From contig CAZYCA010000037.1 of NCBI GenBank assembly GCA_964645405.1, positions 11,222 through 75,221 on the forward strand: 64,000 bases of DNA, read 5' to 3'. The stretch comes from JAMWDF01 sp964645405. GTDB lineage: Bacteria > Ratteibacteria > UBA8468 > B48-G9 > DSTR01. The notes under the pieces are model-generated. The model made no database searches. It saw nothing but the letters and a program-made list of their open reading frames with translations, and had not been told where the DNA came from. This document shows positions 40,630 to 49,924 of the stretch, in pieces. A program made the translations under genes and the position numbers. The first letter of the stretch is position 1; each line of letters starts with the position of its first letter.

Positions 40630-41117
40630 AGATTGTTACGCTCAAAAAATTGCTTGGTCTCTTACCCCGGATGAGAGAAAAAGGGAAGAAGATTGTATTC
40701 ACCAATGGTTGTTTTGACCTGTTACATCCGGGGCACATCCGCTGTCTTAAAAAAGCTAAGGAACAGGGAGATATTTTGATTGTCGGTTTAAACTCAGACA
40801 ACTCAGTAAAAAAAATAAAAGGGCCGGGCAGACCCTTTTTACCAGAAAATGAAAGAGCCCTGATGCTGGCAGCTCTGGAAGCAGTGGACTACGTTGTTGT
40901 TTTTAACGAATCAACTCCCTTAAAACTTATCAAACTTATCCAGCCTGATATTCTTGTCAAGGGAGAAGAATACCGCAACCGTAAAGTAGTGGGCAGCTTT
41001 GTGGTGAAAAATTATGGTGGCAGGGTGGTTTTTATACCGATGGTGGCAGGATATTCCACCACCAGCATAGCAGAACGTCTTGCTCAGACTTACAAAACAT
41101 CAGGAAGGCAAAAGTGA
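40626..41117 (+). CDS. rfaE2: D-glycero-beta-D-manno-heptose 1-phosphate adenylyltransferase
   Basis: A 163-residue nucleotidyltransferase from ATG 40626, overlapping the gmhA stop by 4 bases. It contains FTNGCFDLLHPGHIR, LIVGLNSDNSVKKIKGPGRP, ALEAVDYVVVF and PDILVKGEEYRNRKVVG, the HxGH-type adenylyltransferase core of RfaE domain II. It adds AMP to heptose 1-phosphate. It forms a pair with gmhA for core LPS heptose. The length equals that of stand-alone RfaE2 proteins; the kinase domain is separate. Confidence 0.92.
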   Translation: MKIVTLKKLLGLLPRMREKGKKIVFTNGCFDLLHPGHIRCLKKAKEQGDILIVGLNSDNSVKKIKGPGRPFLPENERALMLAALEAVDYVVVFNESTPLKLIKLIQPDILVKGEEYRNRKVVGSFVVKNYGGRVVFIPMVAGYSTTSIAERLAQTYKTSGRQK

Positions 41118-42136
41118 ATGAAATTTTAAGGATACTTGATGCCAGTTTCAACCGGGCAAGGGAAGGTTTAAGGGTGGTTGAGGATGGACTGCGTTTTTCT
41201 CTTAATGACCGGCCTTTAACTTTTCAGATAAAGAAACTGAGGCACGACCTTTCTAAAACTGTCTTCAGCTATCTTACTCCAGAAGATTTAAATCGCAGCC
41301 GTCAGGTACTGCTGGATAGCAGTCGCCATGATGACTTCCGCGGGGAGAAATACCGTCTCACTGAAATCATTATGAGAAATTTAAGACGCACTGGAGAGGC
41401 TTTACGCACCATGGAAGAATATGCGAAAAACATTTCTCCAGCACTATCAAACAAAATTCATCACCTGCGGTTTAATCTTTACCAGATAGAAAAACAGGTT
41501 ACCCTGAAGCTGATGAGAAAAGAGATTCCCCCACGGTGTCTGTGCGTCATATTAAATCTGAACGAAGAAAAGAAGTTCCGGTTTCTAAGTGAAAAAGTAG
41601 CAAAAGCTGGCCCGCATATGGTACAGATTAGATATAAAGGAGAGGATATCCCTTATTTCTTGAAAATGACCTGCTGGCTCCGCCAGATTCTACCTGAGGA
41701 AACATTACTTCTGGTAAATGACCGACCTGATATCTGTCTGGTAGCCCGGGCAGATGGGGTGCATCTGGGGCAGAAGGATTTTCCTCTGCAGGCTGTTAGA
41801 ATTCTTTTACCTGATAAAATTATTGGCCTTACGTGTCAGAATCTTTCCCAGGCAAAAACAGCCATTAAAAACGGCGCTGATTACATTGCCACCGGTCCTG
41901 TTTTTCCCACTGCAGTAAAGCCAGAAAAATTACCCATCGGTCTGGAAAGATTGACAGGGCTGGTTAAAAAAGTTACTATACCTGTGTTAGCAATCGGAGG
42001 TATTAACGAAGATAACCTGGACAGAGTCCTGGCAACTGGTGTGAACGGAGTGGCAGTTATCTCCGCAGTTGCTGCATCTGCCCATCCAGACAAAACAATT
42101 CGGCAAATGAAAAAAACAATAGAAGGTTACCTGTAG
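41114..42136 (+). CDS. thiE: thiamine phosphate synthase with N-terminal ThiD2 domain
   Basis: A 340-residue fusion. Residues ~1-130 match ThiD2: RILDASFNRAREGLRVVEDG, then RHDLSKTVFSYL and NLRRTGEALRTMEEYAKN. Residues ~140-335 are ThiE: HMVQIRYKGED, LLVNDRPDICLVARADGVHLG, TGPVFPTAVKP and IPVLAIGGINEDNLDRV. ThiE joins the pyrimidine and thiazole parts of thiamine; ThiD2 supplies a related kinase-like role in the pathway. The GTG start overlaps the rfaE2 stop by 4 bases. Thiamine supply fits the thiamine diphosphate-dependent PorAB earlier in the window. Confidence 0.85.
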   Translation: MNEILRILDASFNRAREGLRVVEDGLRFSLNDRPLTFQIKKLRHDLSKTVFSYLTPEDLNRSRQVLLDSSRHDDFRGEKYRLTEIIMRNLRRTGEALRTMEEYAKNISPALSNKIHHLRFNLYQIEKQVTLKLMRKEIPPRCLCVILNLNEEKKFRFLSEKVAKAGPHMVQIRYKGEDIPYFLKMTCWLRQILPEETLLLVNDRPDICLVARADGVHLGQKDFPLQAVRILLPDKIIGLTCQNLSQAKTAIKNGADYIATGPVFPTAVKPEKLPIGLERLTGLVKKVTIPVLAIGGINEDNLDRVLATGVNGVAVISAVAASAHPDKTIRQMKKTIEGYL

Positions 42137-42152
42137 TGGTATTCATCCTGCT

Positions 42153-44015
42153 ATGGAAAATAAACCTGAACGCATGGTCCCGCCAAACTTCTTCAAGGGA
42201 CTGATTTTCTGGTTAGTGGCTGGTATTGGCCTTCTTGTCCTGCTACATTTTTTCTCTTCTGAATCCCAGAAAGAAGAAATAAGTTACAGCAGCTTCCGGG
42301 AGTATGTGCAGAAAGGACAACTTACCGGGACACTTAAAATCAAGGATGGCTGGGTCTACGGTAAACTTCAGGATGGCCGCTCTTTTCGGACGTTTTTCCC
42401 GGAGATTGGTCAGCTGGCGGAATTCTTAAATGAGCACCAGGTCCATTACGAAATAATGCCGGTTTCCACATTCTGGGCAAATATGGCTGTAGCCACCATA
42501 CCGGTTATCCTGATATTCCTACTTCTCTGGTTTTTCATCAATCGGCAGGTTTCTTCTGAAGGAAACCGTGTTATGTCTTTTGCCAGGAGCCGGCCCGTCA
42601 TACCCAGCGAGAAAAATAAGGTAACCTTTGAAGATGTCGCCGGTTGCGCAGAAGCCAAGGAAGAACTCCGGGAAATTATTGAATTTCTCCGTGACCCTAA
42701 AAAGTTTCAGAGGCTGGGTGGAAAAATTCCTAAAGGAGTGCTGCTTATTGGTCCGCCGGGAACAGGTAAAACCCTGCTGGCTAAAGCAGTGGCAGGAGAA
42801 GCCAACGTTCCTTTTCTCAGTATGAGTGGTTCAGATTTTGTAGAAATGTTTGTGGGAGTGGGAGCAGCCAGGGTCAGGGATCTTTTCCGGCAGGCAAAAA
42901 GAATGAGCCCGGCAATTATCTTTATTGATGAGATTGATGCTGTGGGAAGACAACGTTTTGCTGGACTGGGAGGTGGCCATGATGAGCGGGAACAAACCCT
43001 GAATCAATTACTGGTAGAAATGGATGGATTCCAGACAGATGAAGCTGTAATCGTCATGGCAGCAACAAACAGACCTGATGTCCTGGACCCTGCCCTTACC
43101 AGGACAGGCCGGTTTGACAGGACTGTAGTCGTTAACCTTCCGGATATTAAAGAACGGGAAGCTATCCTTAAGGTTCATACCCGTAATAAACCTTTAGCAC
43201 CTTCTGTAGATTTAGCTGTTTTAGCCAGGGGAACACCAGGTCTTTCCGGGGCTGACCTGGCTAATATTGTGAATGAGGCTGCGCTTCTGGCAGCCAAGAA
43301 GAACAAAAATGTAATTGAGGTGAGTGATTTAGAAACAGCGAAAGATAAGGTCCTTATGGGTACGGAACGAAGGAGTCTGGTCATCAGTGAGGAAGAACGC
43401 CGTATCATCGCCTATCATGAAGCTGCTCATACACTTCTCCAGAAAAACCTGCCTGAGGTTTACCCGGTGCACAAAGTCACCATTATTCCCCGGGGTCGGG
43501 CTCTGGGACTGACCCATGTCTTTCCAGAGAAAGACCGTTTCCTCGAAAGCAACGAGTATTTCCATAATACCTTGGTGGCACTTCTTGCTGGACGTGCTGC
43601 GGAGAAACTGGTTTTTGGACGCATGTATACAGGCAGCGAAAACGATTTGCGGATTGCCACAGAAATTGCCAGACGCATGGTCTGCGAATGGGGAATGAGT
43701 GAGAAGTTAGGTCCGGTTAGTTTTCACGAGCAGGAAGCAGTTTTCCTTGGCCGCGACCTTGTCCAGCAAAGGCAGCACAGTGAGGTTACTTCCAGGGAGA
43801 TTGATGAAGAAATCCGCAAAATTCTGGAGAATGCGCAAAAAAAAGCCGAGGACTTTCTTACTGCCAGGAGAGAACAGCTGGACCTTTTAGCCCGGGCATT
43901 GTTAGAGCGGGAAACACTCAGTTCTGAAGAGATAGACGAAGTTCTTGAAACCAGGCGTGCAGGAGACAAGAATGGACCAGGTAAAGATAGAGAAGGCAGT
44001 ACGGCTGTTGCTTGA
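42153..44015 (+). CDS. ftsH: FtsH ATP-dependent zinc metalloprotease
   Basis: A 620-residue FtsH. Two membrane helices (residues ~10-30 and ~105-130) flank a small periplasmic part. The AAA domain has Walker A GPPGTGKT, Walker B IIFIDEIDAVG and the second region of homology ATNRPDVLDPALTRTGRFDR. The protease site is HEAAH in AYHEAAHTLLQ, with a third Asp-bearing segment near ENDLRIATEIARRMV. It degrades membrane and regulatory proteins. It ends 44 bases inside the folE gene. Length and motifs are normal. Confidence 0.96.
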   Translation: MENKPERMVPPNFFKGLIFWLVAGIGLLVLLHFFSSESQKEEISYSSFREYVQKGQLTGTLKIKDGWVYGKLQDGRSFRTFFPEIGQLAEFLNEHQVHYEIMPVSTFWANMAVATIPVILIFLLLWFFINRQVSSEGNRVMSFARSRPVIPSEKNKVTFEDVAGCAEAKEELREIIEFLRDPKKFQRLGGKIPKGVLLIGPPGTGKTLLAKAVAGEANVPFLSMSGSDFVEMFVGVGAARVRDLFRQAKRMSPAIIFIDEIDAVGRQRFAGLGGGHDEREQTLNQLLVEMDGFQTDEAVIVMAATNRPDVLDPALTRTGRFDRTVVVNLPDIKEREAILKVHTRNKPLAPSVDLAVLARGTPGLSGADLANIVNEAALLAAKKNKNVIEVSDLETAKDKVLMGTERRSLVISEEERRIIAYHEAAHTLLQKNLPEVYPVHKVTIIPRGRALGLTHVFPEKDRFLESNEYFHNTLVALLAGRAAEKLVFGRMYTGSENDLRIATEIARRMVCEWGMSEKLGPVSFHEQEAVFLGRDLVQQRQHSEVTSREIDEEIRKILENAQKKAEDFLTARREQLDLLARALLERETLSSEEIDEVLETRRAGDKNGPGKDREGSTAVA

Positions 44016-44535
44016 AGGTATCGGAGAAAATCCTGAGAGAAGAGGACTGAAAGAGACTCCCCGCCGGGTAGCCAGGATGTATCAGGAACTCTTCTCCGGG
44101 CTGGGGCAGAAACCAGAACAGGTTTTAGGTAAGGTTATCCATGAAGATTATAACGAACTGGTTCTGGTGAAAGATATTCCACTTTACTCCATGTGCGAAC
44201 ACCATCTTCTTCCTTTTACCGGCAGGGCACACGTCGCTTATCTTCCTGATGGCCGCCGGGTAGTGGGTATCAGTAAACTTGCCCGGCTGGTGGATATCTG
44301 CTCCAGACGACCCCAGGTTCAGGAAAGACTGACCACCCAGATAGTGGAAACCATTATGAAATCTTTACTTCCTCGTGGAGCCATGGTGGTGGTGGAAGCC
44401 GAACATCTGTGCATGATTATGCGTGGTATCCAGAAACCAGGAAGTAAAGTAGTCACCTCTGCTATGCGGGGTATTTTTCTAAGAGATATCAGAACCAGGA
44501 CTGAGGCTCTGGAGCTGATGCTGGGAAAAAAATAA
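43972..44535 (+). CDS. folE: GTP cyclohydrolase I
   Basis: A 187-residue protein from ATG 43972, supported by AGGAG 6 bases upstream; it overlaps ftsH by 44 bases. It has the family residues GENPERRGLKETPRRVARMY, SMCEHHLLPFTGRAHVAYLP with the Cys-His zinc ligands, SKLARLVDICSRRPQVQERL and LCMIMRGIQKPGS. It makes dihydroneopterin triphosphate from GTP for folate. Its 3' end overlaps the convergent mtaB gene by 57 bases. Length is normal. Confidence 0.94.
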   Translation: MDQVKIEKAVRLLLEGIGENPERRGLKETPRRVARMYQELFSGLGQKPEQVLGKVIHEDYNELVLVKDIPLYSMCEHHLLPFTGRAHVAYLPDGRRVVGISKLARLVDICSRRPQVQERLTTQIVETIMKSLLPRGAMVVVEAEHLCMIMRGIQKPGSKVVTSAMRGIFLRDIRTRTEALELMLGKK

Positions 44536-45771
44536 CCGGGAAAGCTCCGGGATAGCCTTTAGCCATCCTTTCCGGTCAAGACTGCTTAACCTTACCCGAA
44601 GAAACCCGCCAGGTCTGGTTCTTTTCCCGGGCAAGCTAACCGGCAGGTAATTGGCTGTATGACCGCAGGCAAAACCATCCTTTATTTTCTCCACCAGAAG
44701 CTCCTGAGAAGTACCAACAAACTTCTTCTTCTCCTCCTGGGAAACCTGGAACGCCAGCCGGGTGAGGATGTCCCTGCGTTCTTTAATTTCCCGGGGTTTC
44801 ACCTGATGGGCAAAACTGACTGCCAGACTCCCAGGCCTTCTGCTGTAAGGAAAGACATGCACCTTAATAAATCCAGTCTTTTCTATCAGGTTACAGCTTT
44901 TCTGGAAATCCTCTCTGTTCTCACCGGGAAAACCAACCAGACAATCAGTGCTCAACGTTACCCCGGGAAAAAATTCCCTGATTTTTTCCACCGTCTTTAG
45001 ATACTGGCTGGCAGTATAGCCTCTTCTCATCAGCTGTAATATCCTGTCAGAACCACTCTGCAGGGGAATGTGAAAATGAGGGCAAAAATTTTCTTTTTCC
45101 CTTAAAAATCTTAGCAAACCATCATCCACATACTTTAGTTCCAGAGAGCTCAACCTTATCCTGATTCCGGAACTTTTACTGAAAACTGCCTTCAGAAGAC
45201 TGGTAAAATTTGTCCCGTTATCCTTCCCGTAGGAACCAAGGTCTATACCAGTAAGGACAATCTCCTGATAATTATTGTCTTTCAGAGTTTCTATTTCCTG
45301 CAGTATTTCTGAGACCGGACGGCTGCGACAGCGGCCTCGAACCAGCGGCACAATACAGTAGCTACAATTGTTTTCACATCCTTCCTGAACCTTGACAAAA
45401 GCCCGGACATGGCCAGAAAAATAACTGATGGTTTTAAGCTCAGAACAGAAAGCAGGTCTGGCCGGGTCAAACTTCAGAAGAAAATCACGGTCAAAAATTA
45501 AAACTTCAGGAAATAAGACCCGCAGGAATTCCCGGTCTTTCCTCACCAGACATCCTGTTAACCAGACCTGTCGCTTTTTTAGAAGAAGCTTCCTGATTAA
45601 GCGGAAACAATCCTTTTCTGCTTTTTCTGTGACACAGCAGGTATTGATAAGAATCAGTTCTGCTTCTTCCTTCTCTGCCAGGGTATAACCTCTCCGGGCA
45701 AAACTTTCCCGGAGTAACTGGGTATCGTACTGGTTAACCTTACAACCAAAGGTAACAAAGGAAACTTTCAT
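44479..45771 (-). CDS. mtaB: tRNA threonylcarbamoyladenosine methylthiotransferase (MtaB-like)
   Basis: About 430 residues from ATG 45771, where the family starts MKVSFVTFGCKVNQYDTQ; an earlier start at 45804 overlaps the neighbouring gene. It has the N-terminal UPF0004 Cys residues (FGCKVN, LINTCCVTEKAE, WLTGCLVR), the radical SAM motif CENNCSYC, and LTGIDLGSYG, SSLELKYVDDGLL and STDCLVGFPGE. MiaB-family enzymes thiolate tRNA bases; the MtaB group modifies t6A37. A C-terminal TRAM-like domain is present. It is convergent with folE and follows the nucleotidyltransferase gene by 4 bases. Confidence 0.88.
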   Translation of the reverse strand: MKVSFVTFGCKVNQYDTQLLRESFARRGYTLAEKEEAELILINTCCVTEKAEKDCFRLIRKLLLKKRQVWLTGCLVRKDREFLRVLFPEVLIFDRDFLLKFDPARPAFCSELKTISYFSGHVRAFVKVQEGCENNCSYCIVPLVRGRCRSRPVSEILQEIETLKDNNYQEIVLTGIDLGSYGKDNGTNFTSLLKAVFSKSSGIRIRLSSLELKYVDDGLLRFLREKENFCPHFHIPLQSGSDRILQLMRRGYTASQYLKTVEKIREFFPGVTLSTDCLVGFPGENREDFQKSCNLIEKTGFIKVHVFPYSRRPGSLAVSFAHQVKPREIKERRDILTRLAFQVSQEEKKKFVGTSQELLVEKIKDGFACGHTANYLPVSLPGKRTRPGGFLRVRLSSLDRKGWLKAIPELSRLFFSQHQLQSLSPGSDIS

Positions 45772-45775
45772 TTCT

Positions 45776-46819
45776 TTAAAAACCGCCCAGACAGGAAAAA
45801 TCACTTAAGTAACTACCCGGACCAGCTACCGCATTTTCCAGCCTTGTGTTTGCTCCTATCATACTTCCTTTCCCTATAAAAGACTTCCTGATGCTGGCAC
45901 ATTCTTTAACAATCACCCGGCTAAAAAGAACCGTATCCTCCAGTACACAGTTTTCACCCAGATAAGATTCTGCTCCAATAACAACATACCCCCTTAAAAT
46001 CACGCCTGGCTTGATTAAAGCACGGCACCCAGCTGAAACCTTTCCTTCCACCACCACCTTTTCCTCAAGCTTTTCTTCCTTTGCTTCTGGCACTAAATCC
46101 CTGCCCAATCTGCCATCAAGAATATCTCTACTGGCTTTCCAGAAACTTTCTAAACTGCCGACATCAATCCAGTAGCCATAATGAACACAACCAATAAGAT
46201 TTTCTCCCTGCGCCAGAAGGTAAGGGAAACTTTCCCGCTCAATGGACACATTTTTCCCGGAAGGTATACCTGCCAGAGCCTTCTGACTTAAAACATAGAC
46301 ACCAGCGTTAATAGTATCAGTCACTATTTCTGCAGGTCCTGGTTTCTCTATAAAACTTTTCACTTTGCCATCACCATCCATAACCACCAGTCCGTAAGAG
46401 GAAGGTTTTTCCACCTTGGTTAAGACAACTGTCGCACAAGCTTTTTTCTCCTGGTGTAACCTTATTACCCGCTCTAAGTTTATATCAGCAATAAAATCAC
46501 CGTTGAAGACCAGAACTGGATCTCTACTTTTCAGCAGTCCTGCTGCTTTTTTAATCGCGCCGGCTGTACCGAGAGCTATTTTTTCCAGAGAAAATTTTAC
46601 CGAAAGAGAAAAACTTTTCCCTATACTGGCTATCTCGGCTAAATTAGGTTGCCCATACCTTGCTGCCAGAATTACTTCCTTAATTCCATACTTTTTCAGA
46701 AGAGCAAACTGGTAACTGATTAATGGCCGGTTAACGACAGGAAGAAGACACTTCGGTTGCTCCAGAGTAAAAGGACGAAGCCTTGTTCCCTGTCCCCCGA
46801 TGAGAATAATGGTTTTCAT
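45776..46819 (-). CDS. sugar-phosphate nucleotidyltransferase with left-handed beta-helix
   Basis: A 347-residue protein. It starts MKTIILIGGQGTRLRPFT with the signature G-x-GTRL and PKCLLPVVNRPLISY, then the FNGDFIADINLERV sugar-nucleotide site, and a C-terminal repeat region (KPGVILRGYVVIGAESYLGE and SFIGKGSMIGANTRLENAV) of left-handed beta-helix type. This is the mannose 1-phosphate guanylyltransferase or glucose 1-phosphate type of COG1208; the nucleotide and sugar are not certain. It probably feeds the envelope glycan genes at the window's far end. TatD precedes it on the operon by 12 bases. Confidence 0.86.
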   Translation of the reverse strand: MKTIILIGGQGTRLRPFTLEQPKCLLPVVNRPLISYQFALLKKYGIKEVILAARYGQPNLAEIASIGKSFSLSVKFSLEKIALGTAGAIKKAAGLLKSRDPVLVFNGDFIADINLERVIRLHQEKKACATVVLTKVEKPSSYGLVVMDGDGKVKSFIEKPGPAEIVTDTINAGVYVLSQKALAGIPSGKNVSIERESFPYLLAQGENLIGCVHYGYWIDVGSLESFWKASRDILDGRLGRDLVPEAKEEKLEEKVVVEGKVSAGCRALIKPGVILRGYVVIGAESYLGENCVLEDTVLFSRVIVKECASIRKSFIGKGSMIGANTRLENAVAGPGSYLSDFSCLGGF

Positions 46820-46831
46820 ACCAGCCCTCCT

Positions 46832-47611
46832 TTAAAACCCTTTTTCTTTCAAACGGAAAAAATCAATAGCATTCCTGAAAAGTAAAGCAAACATTCTTTC
46901 TGGTTCCTCTTTTCTCACCGCTGCTAATGTTTCAGCAACCAGTCTTACCCTGCCTGGTTCATTCCTTTTTCCCCGGTAAGGTTCCGGGGAAAGATAAGGC
47001 GCATCAGTCTCTACCATTAAAAGGCTTTCCGGCAAATCCCTGAGAGTCTCTCTCAGATGTTCTGCAGATTTAAAAGTGATATTTCCAGCAAGGGAACAGT
47101 AGAAACGATTTTCCCTGGCATATTCTAAGATAAGTTTGTCCCCGGAGAAACAGTGGAAAACACCAGTTCCCTGGAAATTGCTTTCCTGCAGAATCGTGAC
47201 AACATCATCCTGGCTTTCTCTCTGATGAATTATAAGGGGTAGATTTAATTCGGTGGCTAAATTTATGTGGAACCGGAAAAGGTCTTTCTGAGAGGTAGCA
47301 TATTGCTTCCCGTAGTGATAATCTAATCCTGTTTCACCAACAGCCACAATTTTTTCTTCTCTGGCTAACTGCTTAATCCTGTCCAGATGAGTCTCCTTAA
47401 TCCGGGCTGCCTGGTGGGGATGAATACCAGCGGTGGCAAAACAGCTTTCATATCTTTCAGCCAGAGCTAAACATTTTTCCGTTGATTCCGCACCCGTACC
47501 AACATTAATGATGCAGACTACACCTTCTTCCCTGGCTTTCTCTATTACCTTTTCCCGGTCAGGTTCAAACTCCGGGAAATCAAGGTGGCAGTGGGTATCA
47601 ATGAGCATCAT
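46832..47611 (-). CDS. tatD: TatD-family metal-dependent hydrolase
   Basis: A 259-residue TIM-barrel hydrolase. It opens with MLIDTHCHLDFPEFEPDREKV (the HxH metal motif), then AGIHPHQAARI, VAVGETGLDYHYGK with the bridging Glu, HINLATELNLPLIIHQRE, GVFHCFSGD and LMVETDAPYLSPEPYRGKRN. TatD proteins are DNases with 3' to 5' exonuclease activity. It is 3 bases after nadC and 12 before the nucleotidyltransferase, so the set is an operon of housekeeping genes. Length and motifs are normal. Confidence 0.94.
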   Translation of the reverse strand: MMLIDTHCHLDFPEFEPDREKVIEKAREEGVVCIINVGTGAESTEKCLALAERYESCFATAGIHPHQAARIKETHLDRIKQLAREEKIVAVGETGLDYHYGKQYATSQKDLFRFHINLATELNLPLIIHQRESQDDVVTILQESNFQGTGVFHCFSGDKLILEYARENRFYCSLAGNITFKSAEHLRETLRDLPESLLMVETDAPYLSPEPYRGKRNEPGRVRLVAETLAAVRKEEPERMFALLFRNAIDFFRLKEKGF

Positions 47612-47614
47612 TTC

Positions 47615-48541
47615 TTATCCTGCAATCTTCAAAGAAAAATCAAGAGCTGCTGCAGAATGGGTAAGTCTTCCTACGGAAACCCAGTCTAACGGCAACCTTC
47701 TGATTTTCTTTAGATTCTGGAGAGTTACCCCACCCGACCATTCCAGAATAATTCTTTTTTCTTTCTTCCTGATAATCCTGGCAAACTTCTTGACTGTTTC
47801 TGGCCTGGTATTATCAAACATGATGATATCCGCACCAGCCTGGTAGGCAATTAGAGCCTGCCGGAAACTGTTTACTTCTACTTCCACCGGATACCTGTAG
47901 CCAAATTTTTTCCTTGCCAGCTGTACAGAAAGATTGATAGCTTTTTCCCGGGAAACATTTCTTTCTAAACTCAAAGCAGTGATATGGTTATCCTTAATCA
48001 AAATTAAATCAAAAAGGCCACACCGGTGGTTAAAACCACCCCCGATTCTTACCGCATATTTTTCTAACAATCTTAACCCAGGCGTGGTTTTTCTGGTATC
48101 TAAGATTTTTATCCTGCTACCAGCTACCTGTACAAAACAGCTGGTTAAAGTAGCAATCCCGGAAAGGTGCTGGAGAAAATTAAGCGCGGTTCTTTCACCC
48201 AACAACATTTCCTTTACCGGTCCGCAAACTTCTGCGACCAGCTGCCCGGGTTTCACCTTCTCACCTTCTCTGACAAAAAAATGAAAATGAAATTTTCCGG
48301 AAAGAAACTGGAAAACTCTGGTAAAAAGTTGTGTTCCGCAAATTATTCCTGAACCTTTAGCAATTAACCTGGCAGAGACAATCGGGTTGGAAAAAAATAA
48401 GCTGGCAACAGTAATATCCCCCTTTTTACCTAAATCTTCTCTTAGAGCCTGCTGGATTATCCCTTTAAGAAAACTTTCCGGCAACTTCAGTGTATTTTTC
48501 CTGCCAGACGGTCCAAAAAATCTTATTTTTTCTCTTTGCAT
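47615..48541 (-). CDS. nadC: quinolinate phosphoribosyltransferase (carboxylating)
   Basis: A 308-residue protein, about 25 residues longer than usual at the N-terminus (MQREKIRFFGPSGRKN). It has LREDLGKKGDITVASLFF, ERTALNFLQHLSGIATLT, LDTRKTTPGLRLLEKYAVRIGG, HRCGLFDLILIKDNHI, VEVNSFRQALIAY and ILEWSGGVTLQNL, all NadC signatures. It makes nicotinate mononucleotide from quinolinate. A TAAAAT -10 element ends 6 bases before the ATG, without a ribosome site, and the region upstream is the porin terminator. It is the head of the nadC-tatD-nucleotidyltransferase run. Confidence 0.93.
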   Translation of the reverse strand: MQREKIRFFGPSGRKNTLKLPESFLKGIIQQALREDLGKKGDITVASLFFSNPIVSARLIAKGSGIICGTQLFTRVFQFLSGKFHFHFFVREGEKVKPGQLVAEVCGPVKEMLLGERTALNFLQHLSGIATLTSCFVQVAGSRIKILDTRKTTPGLRLLEKYAVRIGGGFNHRCGLFDLILIKDNHITALSLERNVSREKAINLSVQLARKKFGYRYPVEVEVNSFRQALIAYQAGADIIMFDNTRPETVKKFARIIRKKEKRIILEWSGGVTLQNLKKIRRLPLDWVSVGRLTHSAAALDFSLKIAG

Positions 48542-48573
48542 GAAAACATTTTAAACCAGCCAAGGCAAAAAAA

Positions 48574-48604
48574 AAAGAGGGCATCAAATGATGCCCTCTT
48601 TTTT
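48574..48604 (-). terminator. intrinsic terminator of the porin gene (bidirectional)
   Basis: A 12-bp perfect stem AAAGAGGGCATC/GATGCCCTCTTT with a 4-base AAAT loop (48574-48601) is flanked by A and T tracts on both sides. On the minus strand it lies 12 bases after the porin stop and ends in a run of T, so it should terminate porin transcription before nadC. Confidence 0.88.
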
Positions 48605-48616
48605 ACCAACAACACC

Positions 48617-49924
48617 TTAGAAAGCCACATTCACAGAAGCAATTGCCTGCCAGGCATTGGCTGCATCAGCTTCGGTAAGATTCTGCTGGCCATCGACATA
48701 CTGCTTGATAGCCTTACCCTTCAAGAAGTAGCCAATATCCAGACCAAAGGAAAGGTCCTCAGTGTGAGCATAGGTGAGGTTTAAATCAATTTCATTGCCA
48801 ACAGCCTTTGACACACCAATACCCGCAGGTTCCACTTTTCTCAGGTTGAAGTAGTTAAGGGACATACCAAGTTTCTCCAGCGGCTGAAGACCAAACCCTG
48901 CCTTTATCACCTGAGCATTTGATTCGGGTACTGCGCCTAGTACCTCTGAGAAAGCTGGATAGGCAATCGCACCAATTCTGCTGGCAATGTTAGCCGGGTA
49001 GACAGGAACCCATTCTTTAGTATCACTGCCTGCTTTTGGACCTGAGTACCGGCTATAGGTGAGGGACAATGTCGGCTTCATTTCTACCGGGAAAGCATAG
49101 GATCCGCCAACATATCCTGCCCAACCAGTGTAACTTCCATTAGCAACGCCGTTGTCACCAAACTGACGGGCATACTCACCCTTCAAGGATAAACCTTCAA
49201 CTGCTGGAAGTTTTGCTTCTGCCCGGACCCCACCAGTCATTAACATGTCCTTTGGTTGGTTGTATGCTTTAACTTTGCTGACAAAATAGGGTTCCAGAGA
49301 AAAGTTTTCCGGTGCCCATTTCAGCGCTGCTCCGTAAAGGGTAACGTCACCTGGATTTGCTGGGCCACCATACGTTTCATTAATCTTAGCCATGAAGGCT
49401 GTGATGCTCACCGGCACATTCTCCACAGCATAGTCTAACTTCACCGCATCAAAAGCCTTCTGGATACCAAGGTCTCTGGAAGTATTTTGCCGGCCGAAGT
49501 TGAGCGGGTAATTGCTGTAGTTGTATGCACTACCAACTACCAGACCTTCTCCCAGAAGAATTTCCTGGCGACCAACAGTCAGCGTTAATCCTTTAGTGAG
49601 TAAATCAGAAGCCTTGATGTAGCCGAGGTCCAGGTATACGGTGTTTCCCCCTATATTATTGTTCCAGTCTCTTTCATTGATTAACCTGACCATGGTGCTG
49701 ACATTGTCGCTGAGTTCTGCAGTCACATAGACCCTGATGGCACTGTGGATGAAATGTTGCTGGTCTTTCCTGACGCTATCCTTAATGAAGTCAAAGTCTT
49801 TGCGGTAAATCATCTTCACACCAATGTCACCGCCGACCTTGACATTCTCCACTGCTGCCAGAGCCGGTAGTGTTAATCCTACCAGAATAGCTGCAGCAAG
49901 AATACTGAGTAGAGTCTTCTTCAT
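48617..49924 (-). CDS. outer membrane porin-like beta-barrel protein
   Basis: A 435-residue exported protein. The signal peptide is MKKTLLSILAAAILVGLTL ending PALA, cleaved before AVENVKVGG. The mature part alternates hydrophobic and polar residues in many short strands (IRVYVTAELSDNVSTMVRL, LTLTYSRYSG-like, WQAIASVNVAF) and ends in Phe, the usual mark of barrels inserted by BamA. Family placement is uncertain; it resembles alginate-export or general porins of several candidate phyla. Lack of cysteine and a low charge fit an outer membrane channel. An AAGGAG site lies 5 bases before the ATG. Strong stacked promoters and a clear terminator suggest high expression. Confidence 0.82.
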   Translation of the reverse strand: MKKTLLSILAAAILVGLTLPALAAVENVKVGGDIGVKMIYRKDFDFIKDSVRKDQQHFIHSAIRVYVTAELSDNVSTMVRLINERDWNNNIGGNTVYLDLGYIKASDLLTKGLTLTVGRQEILLGEGLVVGSAYNYSNYPLNFGRQNTSRDLGIQKAFDAVKLDYAVENVPVSITAFMAKINETYGGPANPGDVTLYGAALKWAPENFSLEPYFVSKVKAYNQPKDMLMTGGVRAEAKLPAVEGLSLKGEYARQFGDNGVANGSYTGWAGYVGGSYAFPVEMKPTLSLTYSRYSGPKAGSDTKEWVPVYPANIASRIGAIAYPAFSEVLGAVPESNAQVIKAGFGLQPLEKLGMSLNYFNLRKVEPAGIGVSKAVGNEIDLNLTYAHTEDLSFGLDIGYFLKGKAIKQYVDGQQNLTEADAANAWQAIASVNVAF

